Shown piece by piece: positions 20,630 to 32,200 of a stretch of 64,000 nucleotides of DNA. Numbering within the stretch: position 1 is the stretch's first letter; the number at the start of each line of letters is the position of its first letter. The notes below the pieces were generated by a model. That model was not told the origin of the DNA. It ran no database searches and worked only from the letters and a program-made list of their open reading frames with translations. Both the position numbers and the translations under genes were made by a program. The stretch comes from Leguminivora glycinivorella (lineage: Eukaryota > Arthropoda > Insecta > Lepidoptera > Tortricidae), in NCBI RefSeq assembly GCF_023078275.1, contig NC_062992.1, forward strand, positions 9,747,706 to 9,811,705. The letters run 5' to 3'.

Positions 20630-23600
20630 ATGATGAAAATTGTTGCACACCGCGACACGAGAATTTAGACTGGGAAAATTGGCTCGTGACCATTCGTAAT
20701 TTCTTCAATACATATAAGGTTGCAACAATTTTCAATTCAAAACCCACAAACGATCCTCGACCATTCATTAAAGTAAATATCGGTTCCAAGGTTCAAATGT
20801 ACGGCCTCTTAGACTCCGGGTCCGCCTTAACTATTATTAGCGATGACACCTATTCGTATCTCTCTAAAATTAATCCAGACTTACAGTTAACCGATAATGA
20901 TAATTCAAATATTACCGGAGCTGGACGCAACAAGTTACACTGTCTGGGTTACTTAGCGTTACCTGTTACTTTCAAAAATACTACTCATGTGTTAAAAGTG
21001 TATGTTATTTCCAACTTAGAAAATTCCCTTATCCTCGGCGTTGACTTCTGGAAGATATTCAATATTTTACCTAAATGGCTAGACAACATTGATTACCTCT
21101 CTCCTCTTGAACATAAATCTACGCAAATAGCATCTATTACTCCTGATATACACTTGCATTCATACAAGCACCTTGAACCCTCACAAAAAGTAGTAGCTGA
21201 CGAATTAATTGCGCGTTTTAATGACATTTCATTTGAAAAAAAGGGCCTGGGTAGAACATCCTTAATAACCCATCGAATAGACACAGGTGCAGCAGAACCT
21301 ATTAAGCAAAGGTATTACCGATTGTCGCCCGAAAAGAAACGGATTATTGGCGAACAGGTTGACGAAATGTTGTCTTTAGGAGTTATTTCCCCGTGTGAAA
21401 GCCCTTGGTCTTCTCCTGTTTTAGTCGTTCGTAAGAAGGATGGCAAACCGCGTTTTTGTCTCGATAGCCGAAAATTAAATGCAGTCACAAAAAAGGATGC
21501 CTACGGTTTACCCTACGTCACAGAGATCTTAGACAATTTAAAAAACGCGAGATTTTTGTCCAGCATTGACCTGTCTAAGGCTTTCTGGCAGATACCTATC
21601 CATGAGCCTGATAGGGAGAAAACTTCGTTTTTTGTGCCAGGTCGCGGAACTTTTATGTTTAATGTAACTGCTTTTGGTCTCACTAATGCTCCGGCTACGC
21701 AACAGAGATTAGTAGATTCCCTTTTTATTCCAGATTGTGAGCTTAAAGTCTTTTGTTACCTAGATGACATTATTGTCATAAGTGAAACTTTTGAGGAACA
21801 TGTCTCTATCCTTGGACGCGTTCTTGAAAAACTTAAAAAGGCTAACCTTACTATTAATGCTGAAAAGAGTAGATTTTTTAGAGAATCTTTACGGTACCTT
21901 GGGTACGTTGTCGATCAACAAGGCCTGCGCACTGATCCAGAGAAAGTTCTGGCTATCGTTAATTATCCGGTTCCAACTAACAGGAAGGAAGTAAGGAGTT
22001 TCTTAGGTGCTGCTTCCTGGTACCGGCGTTTCATACCTAATTTTAGCTCTATAGCGGGTCCACTCAATAAGCTTACATCATCTAAGAAGTCCTCGCCTCC
22101 TTTTGAGTGGACAGATGACGCGGCAACCTCTTTTGAAACCTTGAAAAATTGCCTAATTCAGGCCCCTGTCCTAGCCTGTCCCAATTTCAACTACGCTTTT
22201 GAGGTCCACACCGACGCTAGTAACTACGGTATAGGTGCGATGCTGTGTCAAACTATCGGCGGTGTAGAGCATCCAGTTGCCTTCATGAGCCGGACTCTTA
22301 CAGGGCCTGAAAAAAATTATAGTGTAACAGAAAGAGAGGCCTTGGCTGTAATTACAGCTCTTGAACACTGGCGGTGCTACCTGGAGAACGGACGTACTTT
22401 TACAGTGTTTACTGACCACTCCGCCCTCAAATGGTTTCTTTCGTTGACAAACCCTACTGGGCGTCTAGCTAGATGGGGTGTTAGGTTGTCAGCCTTTGAC
22501 TGTATTATCAAACATAGGAAGGGTAAGGACCACATAGTCCCGGATACCTTGTCGAGATGTGTCGTAGCTGCTGTAACAACTACTGCTACGCTGCCGGTCA
22601 CCTGTGACAAATGGTATTTGGGCATATTTAAGGGTTGCTTAAACTCCCCAGCTAGTTATCCGAACTATATAATAGATGGTAATAGATTGTTCAGACTTAT
22701 GAAAAACAAAAATCCTCTTACCACCGAGTTCGATTGGAAGGAGGTCCCTTACTCAGAACAACGCTTAGATGTGCTGTCTAAGTACCATAACGACCCAACT
22801 GCGGGTCATTTCGGGGTCTTTAAGACTTATAAACGTGTCACCCTTTCTTATTACTGGCCAAAAATGTACAAGGATGTCGTCAACTATGTTTCTAATTGCG
22901 AGGTTTGCCTGGCTCATAAGGACCCAACCCACGGAACCCTCGGTAAAATGGGAAGACCAAAAGACTGTTGCAGGCCTTGGCAAGTTATTTCCATTGATTT
23001 TGTTGGCCCCTTGCCTGTTAGTAGGAAACAAAACAGCTACATACTTGTAGTGATGTGCTGTTTCTCCAAATACTGTCTCATGTTTCCATTGCGCCGTGCT
23101 ACTGCAGAAGCCACGTCTAAAATACTCGAGGACAACGTGATCCTTGTACACGGGGTACCTCAAACTATTATTTTAGACAATGGCTGTCAGTTTGCCAGTC
23201 GGGAAATGGAACATTTATTTAAAAGGTACAAAATACCAAATGTCCACTTTACTCCTAAGTACACACCCCAAATCAACGTCGTGGAAAGATACAATAAAAC
23301 TATTGTCACTGCCCTGTCAACATTTGTCGGAGAAGACCAAAGAACATGGGACGTAAACCTTCCAAAAATTCAATTCGCGATGAATACTTCTACAAATGAA
23401 GTAACTGGGCAAACTCCCGCGCTTCTCGTGTATGGTCGTCAACTGGTTACGTGCGGGTCGCATTACTTAGATAATGACAACCCAAACGAGTTGATATTTT
23501 CTCCACGAGAACCTTATGCGGAAAATCTTGGCCACTTAGCTGATATCTTTGACCGTGTTCAAACTACATTATGGCGAAGTCACCAAAAGAACGCTGCAAG

Positions 23601-23841
23601 ATATAATACCAGGCGTAAAGATGTTGAATTCCAAGTCGGGGACATAGTTTTTAAACGAAATTACTTTCAAAGTGACAAGGCCGCTTATTTCAGCAAAAAG
23701 CTCGCGCCTAAATTTCTTAAATGTCGAGTAAAAGCTAAACTTTCGCCTTTAGTTTATGTAGTCGAGGATATGTCAGGGCGTGATCTTGGTACCTGGCATA
23801 TAAAAGACTTCAAAATGTCCAACAGGGCCTATTTACCATAA
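20626..23841 (+). CDS. pol: Gypsy pol polyprotein (protease, RT, RNase H, integrase)
   Basis: The frame is about 1071 codons long after the frameshift. In order: aspartic protease 'LLDSGSALTII' (DSG at 20812-20820); reverse transcriptase with 'KPRFCLDSRKLN', 'SSIDLSKAFWQI' and catalytic 'YLDDIIV' (21757 onward); RNase H with 'HTDASNYGIGAML', 'EREALAV' and 'FTDHSALKW'; integrase with an HHCC finger ending 'CEVCLAHK' and DDE residues in 'SIDFVGP', 'ILDNGCQF' and 'VVERYNK'. The tail has a GPY/F-like region, 'VYVVEDMSGRDLGTWHIKDF', with no chromodomain that I can see. All key catalytic residues are present and there is no internal stop. The clade within Ty3/Gypsy is not resolved by eye. Confidence 0.95.
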   Translation, partial: LNDENCCTPRHENLDWENWLVTIRNFFNTYKVATIFNSKPTNDPRPFIKVNIGSKVQMYGLLDSGSALTIISDDTYSYLSKINPDLQLTDNDNSNITGAGRNKLHCLGYLALPVTFKNTTHVLKVYVISNLENSLILGVDFWKIFNILPKWLDNIDYLSPLEHKSTQIASITPDIHLHSYKHLEPSQKVVADELIARFNDISFEKKGLGRTSLITHRIDTGAAEPIKQRYYRLSPEKKRIIGEQVDEMLSLGVISPCESPWSSPVLVVRKKDGKPRFCLDSRKLNAVTKKDAYGLPYVTEILDNLKNARFLSSIDLSKAFWQIPIHEPDREKTSFFVPGRGTFMFNVTAFGLTNAPATQQRLVDSLFIPDCELKVFCYLDDIIVISETFEEHVSILGRVLEKLKKANLTINAEKSRFFRESLRYLGYVVDQQGLRTDPEKVLAIVNYPVPTNRKEVRSFLGAASWYRRFIPNFSSIAGPLNKLTSSKKSSPPFEWTDDAATSFETLKNCLIQAPVLACPNFNYAFEVHTDASNYGIGAMLCQTIGGVEHPVAFMSRTLTGPEKNYSVTEREALAVITALEHWRCYLENGRTFTVFTDHSALKWFLSLTNPTGRLARWGVRLSAFDCIIKHRKGKDHIVPDTLSRCVVAAVTTTATLPVTCDKWYLGIFKGCLNSPASYPNYIIDGNRLFRLMKNKNPLTTEFDWKEVPYSEQRLDVLSKYHNDPTAGHFGVFKTYKRVTLSYYWPKMYKDVVNYVSNCEVCLAHKDPTHGTLGKMGRPKDCCRPWQVISIDFVGPLPVSRKQNSYILVVMCCFSKYCLMFPLRRATAEATSKILEDNVILVHGVPQTIILDNGCQFASREMEHLFKRYKIPNVHFTPKYTPQINVVERYNKTIVTALSTFVGEDQRTWDVNLPKIQFAMNTSTNEVTGQTPALLVYGRQLVTCGSHYLDNDNPNELIFSPREPYAENLGHLADIFDRVQTTLWRSHQKNAARYNTRRKDVEFQVGDIVFKRNYFQSDKAAYFSKKLAPKFLKCRVKAKLSPLVYVVEDMSGRDLGTWHIKDFKMSNRAYLP

Positions 23842-24218
23842 TTTGATATCCCCGTGTAGGGACGGGTAGTAGAATACATCTCCCTACCGCCGCCAGAAAG
23901 CGTGACGTAGGAGCCGTCTAATCTGAGCAGCTGAGTTCGTAAGCTTACGTAAAACCAGGCTGTACTAATTATATACGTAGTTTAAATTTATTGTAGCTTT
24001 GTTTTTAGTATTATTCCAATTTATTTCTTCTAATATAGTTCCTACTGGCTATTTATCAAAAGTCACAAAGGTCATTCGATCCCTTGTAAGGATGGCCTAA
24101 CCATGAGCGGGTGGTGACTTCATACATGTTTAGTTTTTTTTTTTAACAATAAAGTAATTAAATCTTTATAAGTTAGACATTTCTCTAGACGGATTTTTCC
24201 TAGGAAAAATCCTACTCT
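23842..24218 (+). other. Gypsy 3' non-coding region, no env
   Basis: The stretch between the pol stop and the polypurine tract has no ORF of note. No envelope-like gene is present, so the element is a retrotransposon rather than an errantivirus with env. Confidence 0.8.
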
Positions 24219-24230
24219 AAGAGAGGGGGT
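24219..24230 (+). other. Polypurine tract
   Basis: AAGAGAGGGGGT lies two bases before the 3' LTR and is the expected primer for plus-strand synthesis. Confidence 0.8.
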
Positions 24231-24232
24231 AC

Positions 24233-26114
24233 TGTCACGTATAACGTGAATATTTAGTAACGCATGCTCAATAAGTTATTTGTTGCCTTGGATTATACTT
24301 TTTTTTATATACCTACTTACGCTCACTTAATTATGTATACAGTTTCAAACTTATCTTCGTACTATATCTACTCATTAATATTATAGGTACTAAAATAATT
24401 CAACGCACAGACAGATTTCCTACGCTGTGCTAGGTATTTTATATATACGTACGGCGGACCGGTCGGGCCACTGGCCACCTCGCCCTTCCGCCGCGCACCG
24501 CGCGGCACCCCGCTCTCGCGGCCGCTGCGGCCCGCCGACATTCCGCTCCCAGTCTTACCGCGCACCAGCTGTGCGCCCGAGCGTAAGACCTTGTCCGCGG
24601 AGCGATCGCTACTGTGTGGACGTAATCCATATTTTAATTAAAATTAAGTATTTGATAAATTCTGTGAATCCCATACTGGGTAAGTGTTGCATTAATCATT
24701 TTATCCTGCTTACGTTTTGTTAATTACTGCATTAACTAGATCATAGAACATAGCAACTCAGAAATACCGTTATCTGCACCTTGTACTTTCTTTGTTCACA
24801 TTGAACACGTGTTAATTTTGCAAGCCCATCCATACATTTTGATCAATTCATTAAAATTTCTTATTGTTTTATAGTGGGAATCATTTAATTAATGTGAATT
24901 ATTAGTATTGTAGAAATAATCCTATTTTCATTAGTCTAGACTGTAATTGCATACTTACATAGTAATGGGCTTATGCTTCTACTACCTATCATACATTTCT
25001 ATTTCTTTCTCTTCCGCTTTACTTTCACGATATGATTTTATCTGTTAACATTCTGTTTGCCTTTGCTTATAAATAATACCTAAAATATGCTACAGCGCTC
25101 CTTATGAAAAATAAACTATAAATGTTATTCGCTTAATTTGCTACATATTCAGGTGTTATTTATAAGGAGAGGTTTCTTCTTTATGCTATTCTTTTTATTT
25201 TAATCACGCTGCCTTCTTCTTGTAATGTTACGAGAATCTGATTTTGCTATCACAGAACACTAGCGTTATCTGCGGATTTGCTTGCACAATTGTTTTTTTT
25301 TTAATTATTATTTTTTTAATGTTAATACTAATAGAATTCGTTTCGACATGTTACTATGGCATAATTACTTGAATCTGATTCTCGTTTCACCGCCTCGCTT
25401 TCCATGTACCTGGACTGCCCATCACACTAAATGATTGCTACGTTGTAAATAATACCCACCCCTGCTGGTGCAATAGCGTGTGATGGTTAGCAGTCCCGGC
25501 CGGATTTTTAAACACACGCCTAACCTATGCTATTGGACGCGTTCCAGGAACTCCCTACGGGGTCGGCACGTGGCCGTCTTGACCTTGGGCTTTGGAAGGC
25601 CTATGTGACCACCTCGATGGCAAGGCTACCATCGACAGCTACCACCGCGTCGGCCTAGGACGACCTCGACCTTGACCTTGGATGACCTTGACCGTGGATG
25701 ACCTTGACCTCGACTTCCTTCGCTTCTGGACGCCAGTCAAACTCAACCACGCTACGCACAGCCGAGGGACGTGTGGTATTATACAAGGACACCGACCAGT
25801 TCTCCGGTAGTCAGACCCAGAATCTAGGCTCAGAACCCACTATCTTGAGTTAGGCTTTGTTGGATTAATTAAGAATAAATTTAATATTACTTAAAACTTA
25901 ACTACTTAATTGCTAGACTTAAAACTATTAATATCCTACATCTTAGTATTTTAGACTTAAAGGCTAGACTTTAAATATAAATCGGAAACCTAGACACATA
26001 GTAGATATACCTTGTACGTTTTAATAGATAAATAAATTGTTATTTAACTTTGTATTTCTTGCTTATTATGTCCCTATAGTATTTTCCTATTAGGTAAAAT
26101 AATCGTAGGTGACA
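24233..26114 (+). repeat. 3' LTR of the Gypsy element
   Basis: This copy of the 17001-18895 LTR is 13 bp shorter overall. Visible differences are a small deletion near 24298-24307, the loss of four bases in 'aatacttactaatag', and about four single-base changes. Its end lies 125 bp from the stop codon of the - strand transporter. Confidence 0.95.
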
Positions 26115-26220
26115 CAATATACCAAAAGCTTACATTATTATTTTTACTCTTATAACCCAAAGCAAAGCTTATAATCACGTCAAACATTTTTTTAAATCCC
26201 TAACCAAGCACTCTTAAATG

Positions 26221-26226
26221 TTTATT
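26221..26226 (-). terminator. Transporter polyadenylation signal
   Basis: AATAAA on the - strand lies 13 bp after the transporter stop codon. If used, the 3' UTR would be very short and would end before the Gypsy element. Confidence 0.5.
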
Positions 26227-26238
26227 ACTGAGATCACA

Positions 26239-29200
26239 TTATATTTTAGTAGTCGCCTCCAAAAAGTTGATCGCAGCCGCCGTGGCATTATACAAGCAAG
26301 GCGTCGAAAACGTCGCGGAGTTCACGGCGCCCGACCAACTCGAATACGTTGATATCACCGTCGCTAACATCCCCATAGACATCACTAGTACTGCCAGCAA
26401 TATATCGTACCATTTAATCTTATACTGCTCTATTTTAGAGTAAAAATCCTCATGGGATTCGATAAAAGTTTTGTATTGAGTTTCTAACGCGTTGTGAATG
26501 AGCGGTAACGCGTCGCCATTTTGTATTCCTCCATATCCGCCATTTTGTTTATCTTTGAGGTTAGATTTAGCATGGCACAGTTTTAGGAAGAAGAGGGGTG
26601 GGAATATGAACATGAGCGGGCCGGTTAGTGTGGAGCCGACCAGTCCCATGACCACGTCGAAGCTGGGGACGCTCTCTCCGAGGAAAACTGCTAGAGCCAC
26701 GATGCTGGAGCGGAGGAGGCAGCGTTGGATACTGAAATCTGAAGGAAAAGTGTTTGGAATGTCTCATCGCTAAAAAGGACATTAAAATACATATGACAAA
26801 TTAACAAGATTTAGAAGTTTGAGCCTTTATATAGACACCACGCCTCCTAATATCGTCGGTGCAAGCCACAGTTGAGGCCTTGGTCGCTATCCATCGCGGA
26901 CAATGTAAAAATGTTTACACGTGTTCACACGTCATCGTGCGAGAGCGACCATTCTCGAACATTTACGAACACGGCTTTCAGACGCTGCTGGAGGATTCAG
27001 AGCGACCAAACCCTGAGGTTTTTGGCAGTCAACGGCAAGTAGACGTATAAGATATGAGGAAGTTTCTTTTAAATAATAAGTATTCTAACCTCTAGGTATA
27101 TGCAGAAGGTCCTCAACGTGTTGAAAGAGCGCAGAGTTGCCGACGGCGCTGGAGAGACAGAGTTGGAGGGTCACCAGCAGTGCTACCACGAAGAGTGCTA
27201 TTGAGGGCGGGATGCCTGAAGGAAACAAAATCAGCCGCATTGTAAAACATATTGATGCACCTAAACATATATGCCATTGCTATCTAAAAACAGTGTCTCA
27301 GATTTTGAATATTAGCGGATTTTAGGATTCTGACAATAAGTATTATATATAGCATTTTTAGGACGTTGGGAGCATGCAAATATTCCAAGCGTCAGACTTA
27401 AGCTTCTCTTGCTTATCTTGTAAATGTCTTTCTTGGATAACTACTCAATTGCTTTAAAAATTTCAATGGACTCTATTATCAAGTAAAATAAAGGTGACAG
27501 CTGGCAACTAGAGCTACTAAAAGCAACTTTTGATGTTCCTTGAAGTATGTGTCTTGCTTTTTTTGTCTATTTGGATAGGTAGTGGCTAGTTGTACCTTGC
27601 AGTATGTTGCTCTCGACGGCACTGCCGTAGCGGTACGCAGCTAGGGCTGATGTGACGGCGAACAGAGCTCCGGTGAAGGTGAACCCGCATAGTACTGCGC
27701 GGTTGATCTTGCGACTGTCTTTCATGTCCACTTGGATGGTTAGGAGCATAGGATGGATGTCGAACTGGAAAATAATTGACAAATAAAATTGTTATGTGAG
27801 AACACGGTAGGTAGAGTTTTTCAGAGGCCGAGATATTTTTTATCTTTACCAACAAGTTACCCCAGTTGATCAGTGGATGACCACTTTCCCTAGCTGTTGA
27901 GCTAAAGTCCACTCTGCACCCATCAAAACAGGCACTGGACTGTTGGTTTCGTAGCTAGTAGCAGTAGCTATGAAAGCGTAAACGATAGGTATTAGCAGGG
28001 CCTGGTTCCAGCAGACCAGCACAGGAATATGAGTCATGCAGTGAGGACCGTCGACGCATGATTTTATTGTTGGTTGGTATAAACAACTGCCGTAAGCAAT
28101 ACTTAGCCTTTCATAGGAGCCATCGGGTAGAATACAGGTCTTGACACAGAAGCCAACTGTTGGTACATGGGTTATAAGATAGCTTAATATAATATAGATT
28201 GATGATAATACAGATTAGATTAGATTTCTTTATTTCATGATAAAAATTACACTATAAATTTGTTACATGCCAAAGTTATGTTTATCTTCTCATCATGATC
28301 GTCAAAAATTACATTATGAATTGAAAATAATAAAATGAATAGTTTCTCCCAATAAGGATCGTCATTTACAAAGAGAAATACACAAAGCACAATAAAATTA
28401 ACAAATGAAATAAAATCCGAAGTCAGTGTAATCAAATGCATGCTATCACAAATTCAATTCCATGTACTCATTTACAGAGTACAGAGGGTTATCTAACAAA
28501 AGGTTTCTCAATTTGCGCTTAAATGCTTCGTCACATGGCTCATTCCTAAGATCGGCAGGTAAGTGTTCGAAGTAAGTAGGGCCGATGACACGCGGGTTCT
28601 TTTTTGAAAGTGCCATGCGACGGGGGACTGTTCTCAGACGGACTGTAGCTCGAAGCTGTTTGCCCGGACAGGCAACGCGAGCAAATTGAGATATATTTTG
28701 CTTAACAAATAACAGTATATCAAACATATATTGTGAGTAGTGCGTCATTATACGTTGAGAAATAAAGAGCTCTCTGCATGGGTGCCTGTCTCTTACACCA
28801 GCAAGTATACGTATTGCGCGTTTCTGCATTATAAGTACTCTTATTGTATCTGATGAGTTTCCCCAGAGCAGTGATCCGTATGCCATGATAGAGTGGAAAT
28901 GCGCAAAGTACACCTGCTTTAAGGCTTCTGCGGAGATAAGAGGCTTCAGCTTTCTCAACGCGAACGACGCACCACCCAATCGATCACAAAGATTGTCAAC
29001 ATAGCACTTCCAATTCAGAGTGTTGTCTATCAGGAACCCTAAAAACTTACTCTGTTCACACATGGGCATCGGAAAATTAGTCATGCATGATGGTGGTTGT
29101 ACCTTTCGACCGGAAAATAACATTATATTTGACTTAGAATAATTGAGTATGAGACCATTTGCTGAAAACCATGACTGCAATTGGTGCGTAGATTGGACTT

Positions 29201-32200
29201 GTTTTGGTACCCACCTGGAAAGCTATGATGCCGTAAGCCACAACCAGGTCTTGCAGCTGCGGCTGTTCTAGAAGACCAGCGCTGGGTGGAGACGAGTCGT
29301 CCAGCAGGATGCAGGTCCATACGCAGAGGGCGACAGTTGACACGATGCCCACAGATGTTACTGCTAGCGTTCTGCAACACAAAAGATTAGGTCTAAGTCA
29401 AACAAATAGTCTAAATGTACGCACGCGACCAGCATTAAGGTAAATATGCTCGACCAATCATGTTTCATTCACAATTAAAGAACATCGATTATAAGGGATT
29501 TTTGGCGACGGATTCACATTTCTACCCGAAGAACGTCGAGTTATCATGAACCTTTTCGAACTGCACGAAGATAATTATAAACCTGCAAACTCGCACATCA
29601 GTTGACTGTCAAAGCGCATGATTTTAGCGACTGGTGACGAGTTCCACAACACGCCACAAATCTTTTGTTGGCTGCTTTCCTGGCACATTCGTTTTACGTC
29701 TTAGGTACTTAGTACGTTACTGAGTTGACTTAGTCGGCTTACTTCATGTCCAGCCGAGCCACATAACTCTACACAGCAGCTCATCTACACACAGATTCTG
29801 ACCTGACCTGTGATTTAATGATCTTCCACAAAAGTGACCCAATGACATATAACGTTTCTTCGTGTGTTTAGTATAGCAGAGCCACGTGACTCGGTAAAGT
29901 AAAAAAAGATTGCGTACCTAGCTGTGATCTTCCACAGTAATGACATATGGCATATAACACTCACTTCATGTCCTTAGGAGAGCCGAGCCACATGACTGGA
30001 CAGAGTAACAGGCCGATGATAATCATCCACACACAGTAGGAGATGCCGACCTGGCCTCCAGTGATTTTCCACCAGAAAAGCTGCATGCTTTGGGATGCTG
30101 GAAGAAAATATATCTTATTATTGATTGAGGAGTGCTACGGATCTAACGATAGTGTCTGATTAATCCTGGAGGTCGCGGTTATGTCATCTACGCTACCAGG
30201 TTTCCTGCGAGAAGAAATTCGAGAGGTTTATCTAAAGATCCGAACCCCAATAGCCTTGTGCTTGTGACAAGCAGGTACCCGTAGAAATACGTAGCGTCAA
30301 TAAGAGTAACCAGCTTGTTGGCGTATTTTTCGAAAACGCCAGCTCTGTCACCGCGACGTACGGATACCTAACGTCAGTTGGTAGTGGGTAGTGACCAAGG
30401 CCCAGTAACTCTTACCGACTATAAAGTTGGGTACGCCAGCGCTAATGACCGTGGCGTCACTGAGGAACGTCGCCAGCCTCCTGGCGTGCTATTTAATTAT
30501 ACATATCTATTTATTATACATAACGCCAGTTCCGCCACAGCGGCGCGTACGGATGCAAACACTGCAACACACCACCAAGAGCCAGTATCACTTACCAACG
30601 ATAAAGTTGGGCACGCCAGCGCTGAAGACCGTGGCATCATGAGGAACGTCACCAGCCGCCTGGCGTGCTGTCCGAACGTCAGCTCCGCAACCGCGGCGTA
30701 CGGATACGGAAACACTGCCAAGGTACAGTACCACTTACCGACTATAAAGTTGGGCACGCCAGCGCTGAAGACCGTGGCGTCAATGAGGAACGTCACCAGG
30801 CGCCTGGCGTGCTGTCCAAATGCTAACTCTGCGACAGCGGCGTACGGATACCTGCAAACCGACAAAATAACACCATCATTCATCGTTTCCTGAAAATGAA
30901 AAATCCTTAATATTGAGAGAATTTCAAGTTCCTTTAAGATTTAGAGTTGCTTTGATGATCCATTGAAATCGTATCAATTAAGGGGTGTCGCCTTGCATCA
31001 AATGAGGTAGTTCTAATTTGTATTAGATATTATTAGAGATGAAATAGTGATGTCAAATCCAAGTTTTCCACCTCGAAAGCCCACGGGGTCATAATTAAAT
31101 TCATGAAAATCCATAAAATTTTAGGACCTTTTCTGACTTTTGTTAAATTTTACCACCAAGAACCTGTTTAACGGCATAAGTGGTGTAACTAAACCTCCGC
31201 TCACCTTACTTATTTACTTACTTACTTGACTAATCAACAGTATAGCTAACCCCCCTTTAAATATACCCCGTAAATTTGGCCTTGTGATCGTCTAGCGTGA
31301 ATAAGTAGAACCCTTCGATGTGAACCGCGATAACCTAGATCCTTTAATGAGTATCAGCTGTATTTTTGACTAATATTTAAAATTTTATTTATTTATATTT
31401 TAAAGAAGAATAAAGGTTATTGTAGCATAATAATATAGTGTTATAGAAGAGTATTTTATTAGATTTAGGCCTAGAAAGTTATGAGTGAGAAAATTAATGA
31501 CGTAATGAAGAAATTTTTAGAAAAGAAGTTAGTGAGTGAAACTTACATGAAATAAATATTAAAAAATATTTTAGAAAACATCGGCTACGCTCTATTTTCG
31601 ATTCCGGTTTGGGGTGAGAACTTGCGATACCGTCTGGAATCCTTAGGCCCAATCAAACCACATTATCGGGCATCCTAAGCAAGTAAGCCTGAAGGGCTAT
31701 CTATCTACAAACTAACCCCTTTTTTATTTTGTTTCTTTTCACTAGCTAAACCCCCCTTTTCCCCAATACTGCTAATAGACCATAACTTCTCGATCCTTCT
31801 AATGTATCATCAAGGCTCCGAGTAGTTGCTACCACTGAGAACGAAGTAATTAAGTCTAATAACTCCTTGAAGCTTTTGACTTGTCATCAGTGGACGGCGC
31901 TCGCATGCCACTGGGCCCTATAACAAACTTATGCTTTTTATTCCAAAGTATAGTTTGTTTCCCTAACCAACTTGATAGAATTTACCTTGAAAAACTAGTT
32001 AGCAACACTCACTGGCTCGATGCTACACGAAGAATCAGAAATTGCTACCACAATTATTAATTTCACTCAAATAAATTAAGTAATAAGAGTTTTTATAAAT
32101 TACCAGTTTTTCCACATATTTTAAGATAGTAAACACCACATTTAAAGTCCATTTAAACCATATAAATAGTAGTAGTTAAATTATTTCTCCACAATACACG

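Larger units (their letters stand above)
17001..26114 (+). mobile_element. Young full-length Ty3/Gypsy LTR retrotransposon
   Basis: The 9.1-kb element is bounded by near-identical LTRs (17001-18895 and 24233-26114). The order is LTR, primer binding site, gag (19169-20629), pol (frameshifted, to 23841), polypurine tract, LTR. Pol has protease, reverse transcriptase, RNase H and integrase in Gypsy order; no env ORF follows. The LTRs differ at only a few bases plus three small indels, which implies recent insertion. Both main ORFs are open, so it may be autonomous. The flanks (AAAT before, CAAT after) do not give a perfect target duplication. It sits between the convergent GSS and transporter genes. 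Confidence 0.95.

Noticed and set aside
22171..23163. ORFs antisense to or out of frame with pol
   Set aside because: Shadows of the real pol frame, with no domain content.
26498..26782. ORFs overlapping the last transporter exon in other frames
   Set aside because: The - strand frame 26738-26239 carries the conserved transporter sequence; the others are shadows.
30378..30893. 171-codon + strand ORF
   Set aside because: It is antisense to the exon 3 array and repeats because the exon copies repeat.
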